A DNA stretch of 12,128 nt, taken from the NCBI GenBank assembly GCA_900549625.1, contig URPE01000029.1, positions 1-12,128 on the forward strand, written 5' to 3'. This document shows positions 11,438-12,128 of this stretch, one piece after another. The DNA comes from an uncultured Mycoplasmatota bacterium. Lineage in GTDB: Bacteria > Bacillota_I > Bacilli_A > RF39 > UBA660. How positions within the stretch are numbered: position 1 is the first letter of the stretch; each line of letters opens with the position of its first letter. Below the pieces are notes generated by a model. The model worked only from the letters and a program-made list of their open reading frames with translations. It was not told the origin of the DNA and searched no databases. The translations under genes and the position numbers were made by a program.

Positions 11438-12128
11438 TAACTAAGGATGAATGGATTTCCTGAGCTGCCATCTCCGCTTTGGACCCCCACATTCGATAAC
11501 AGATAACCGACGGGACGGACGGCGACTTCGGTGCTGAACGCACCGGCGTTGAGGCCGCCGCCAGAGACATCCACATAGAACACATCGCGAGCATGGAAAG
11601 AGTAAGCAAACGGCGATAATGTCCATTGATGGCTGCTATTAAATAGCCAATCATTATTTTTACAATCACTTACACTACTTTCTTTCCAATTGTATAGTTC
11701 TTTATTTAAACATGTTGTTCGGTCTGCCCCACTACCGCCACTTGTTGCATATCCATAATCACTTGGATACATTAAGCCTATCTTTCCTGTCCATGTTGTT
11801 GTTCTTGATACCGTGTCTGTACAAGAAGTTCCACTTGTACAGATTTTTCCTGTGTTTGTACTTCTTTCATATGTATAAAAATGTTTTGTTAATCCTCCAC
11901 TACTGCTAGTCCATGATGCAGTTCCTTGACTTCCTGTATTCCATACCGCATTCCCTATCATATTTTTTAATTTGTCTTTTATACCTGTACTTGTGAAATC
12001 GCAGGCTTTTGTACCATTGTTATTAGATAAGTAACATGTTCCTGACTGGTTATTCCAGTACAATGATCCACCCACAGTTTCACTTTCATAGCCTGGATTT
12101 AATAGTTTCATTAAGTCTGCCTGGCTCC
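11437..12128 (-). CDS. Surface-type protein, C-terminal 230 residues (5' end outside window); candidate DGR target
   Basis: The frame is open to the right edge: SQADL precedes the first Met at 12111, so that Met is internal and the gene is partial. The visible part reads like the large secreted proteins that form paralogous families in uncultured gut Bacilli. It starts LMKLLNPGYESETVGGSLYW, followed by CYLSNNNGTKACDFTSTG, TGKIGLMYPSDYGYATSGG, DRTTCLN and SDCKNNDWLF, then a C-terminal frame W-x-LSP ... VRPVGYLLSNV ... GDGSSGNPFILS. Paired cysteines suggest an extracellular location. Many such proteins begin with a prepilin-like leader; that end is not visible here. Up to about 11620 the gene is AT-rich; the last 60 codons are GC-rich and adenine-poor. 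The conserved W-x-LSP and RPV frame around a hypervariable centre suggests a C-type-lectin-like/FGE-like ligand-binding fold. Binding target unknown. Confidence 0.8.
   Translation of the reverse strand, partial: SQADLMKLLNPGYESETVGGSLYWNNQSGTCYLSNNNGTKACDFTSTGIKDKLKNMIGNAVWNTGSQGTASWTSSSGGLTKHFYTYERSTNTGKICTSGTSCTDTVSRTTTWTGKIGLMYPSDYGYATSGGSGADRTTCLNKELYNWKESSVSDCKNNDWLFNSSHQWTLSPFAYSFHARDVFYVDVSGGGLNAGAFSTEVAVRPVGYLLSNVGVQSGDGSSGNPFILS
11521..11616 (-). other. Candidate diversity-generating retroelement variable region
   Basis: These 32 codons run from the SP of W-x-LSP to just before VRPV. Only 11 of 96 coding-strand bases are A. Twenty-seven of the 32 codons end in C or T, among them a run of nine (F, A, Y, S, F, H, A, R, D). 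That is what A-to-N mutagenesis of AAC/AAT codons in a template repeat would leave. The following GTC-CGT-CCC-GTC stretch would be the constant, homing-side end. The GC-rich composition contrasts with the rest of the gene. No template repeat or reverse transcriptase is in the window, so this is a structural inference. Confidence 0.6.

Noticed and set aside
11430..11669. Two minus-strand frames overlapping the GC-rich end of the surface gene
   Set aside because: They are open only because GC-rich DNA has few stops; the frame with W-x-LSP and VRPV motifs is the real one.
11712..11909. 65-aa plus-strand frame opposite the surface gene
   Set aside because: Antisense shadow; repetitive Leu/His translation and no start context.
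11437..12128. Template repeat or reverse transcriptase of a DGR inside this window
   Set aside because: No second GC-rich copy of the variable region and no RT-like protein (no YxDD frame) was found on either strand.
1..12128. CRISPR array, rRNA, complete insertion sequence or integrase
   Set aside because: No regularly spaced direct repeats, no rRNA-like segments, no transposase or recombinase motifs were seen.

Overview
The window is very AT-rich, uses the standard bacterial code (TGA is used as a stop, TGG as Trp), and carries Gram-positive Shine-Dalgarno sites (AAGGAG, GGAGG, GGTGAT). It has housekeeping envelope genes (uppP, cdsA, rseP) and a dacB-spmA-spmB spore-cortex operon. This points to a low-GC Bacillota, most likely an uncultured Bacilli lineage of the gut type. 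The species cannot be named from the sequence.

Layout, left to right. 1-2800: a small unknown gene, a membrane-anchored zinc D,D-/L,D-carboxypeptidase of the VanY family (+), a HAD-type phosphatase and a secreted lysozyme-like wall hydrolase (both -). 2926-5077: the dacB-spmA-spmB operon (-), behind an exact copy of the sigma-E -10 consensus. 5102-6591: a scarred defence/toxin-antitoxin area. It holds a broken AbiEii-type nucleotidyltransferase toxin, a 48-bp perfect zero-spacer palindrome, an XRE antitoxin-like regulator, a partial copy of that regulator's 3' end, and an unrecognised 218-aa partner gene whose promoter carries an inverted repeat. 6759-8128: a tightly overlapping operon of a small membrane protein, a DUF3603-type protein and a lipoprotein. 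8171-9052: uppP with its own promoter and terminator (+). 9066-11117: cdsA-rseP followed by tRNA-Arg(CCG) (-), apparently one transcription unit. 11137-12128: the 3' part of a large surface-type protein gene (-), open at the right edge.

The most interesting signal is in that last gene. Its final about 60 codons switch abruptly from AT-rich to GC-rich, become adenine-poor and contain a run of NNC/NNT codons between conserved W-x-LSP and VRPVGYL frames. A GC-rich block with hairpins follows the stop codon. This is what the variable region of a diversity-generating retroelement (DGR) target looks like. No reverse transcriptase or template repeat lies in the window, so the assignment is inferred.

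Several genes share a pattern: the longest open frame begins at a GTG that is really part of a GGTGAT ribosome-binding site (dacB, uppP, the XRE gene; spmA is analogous). Starts have been corrected accordingly. Functionally, most of the window serves the cell envelope: lipid carrier recycling (UppP), phospholipid synthesis (CdsA), membrane proteolysis (RseP), peptide trimming of peptidoglycan (VanY, DacB) and wall hydrolysis.
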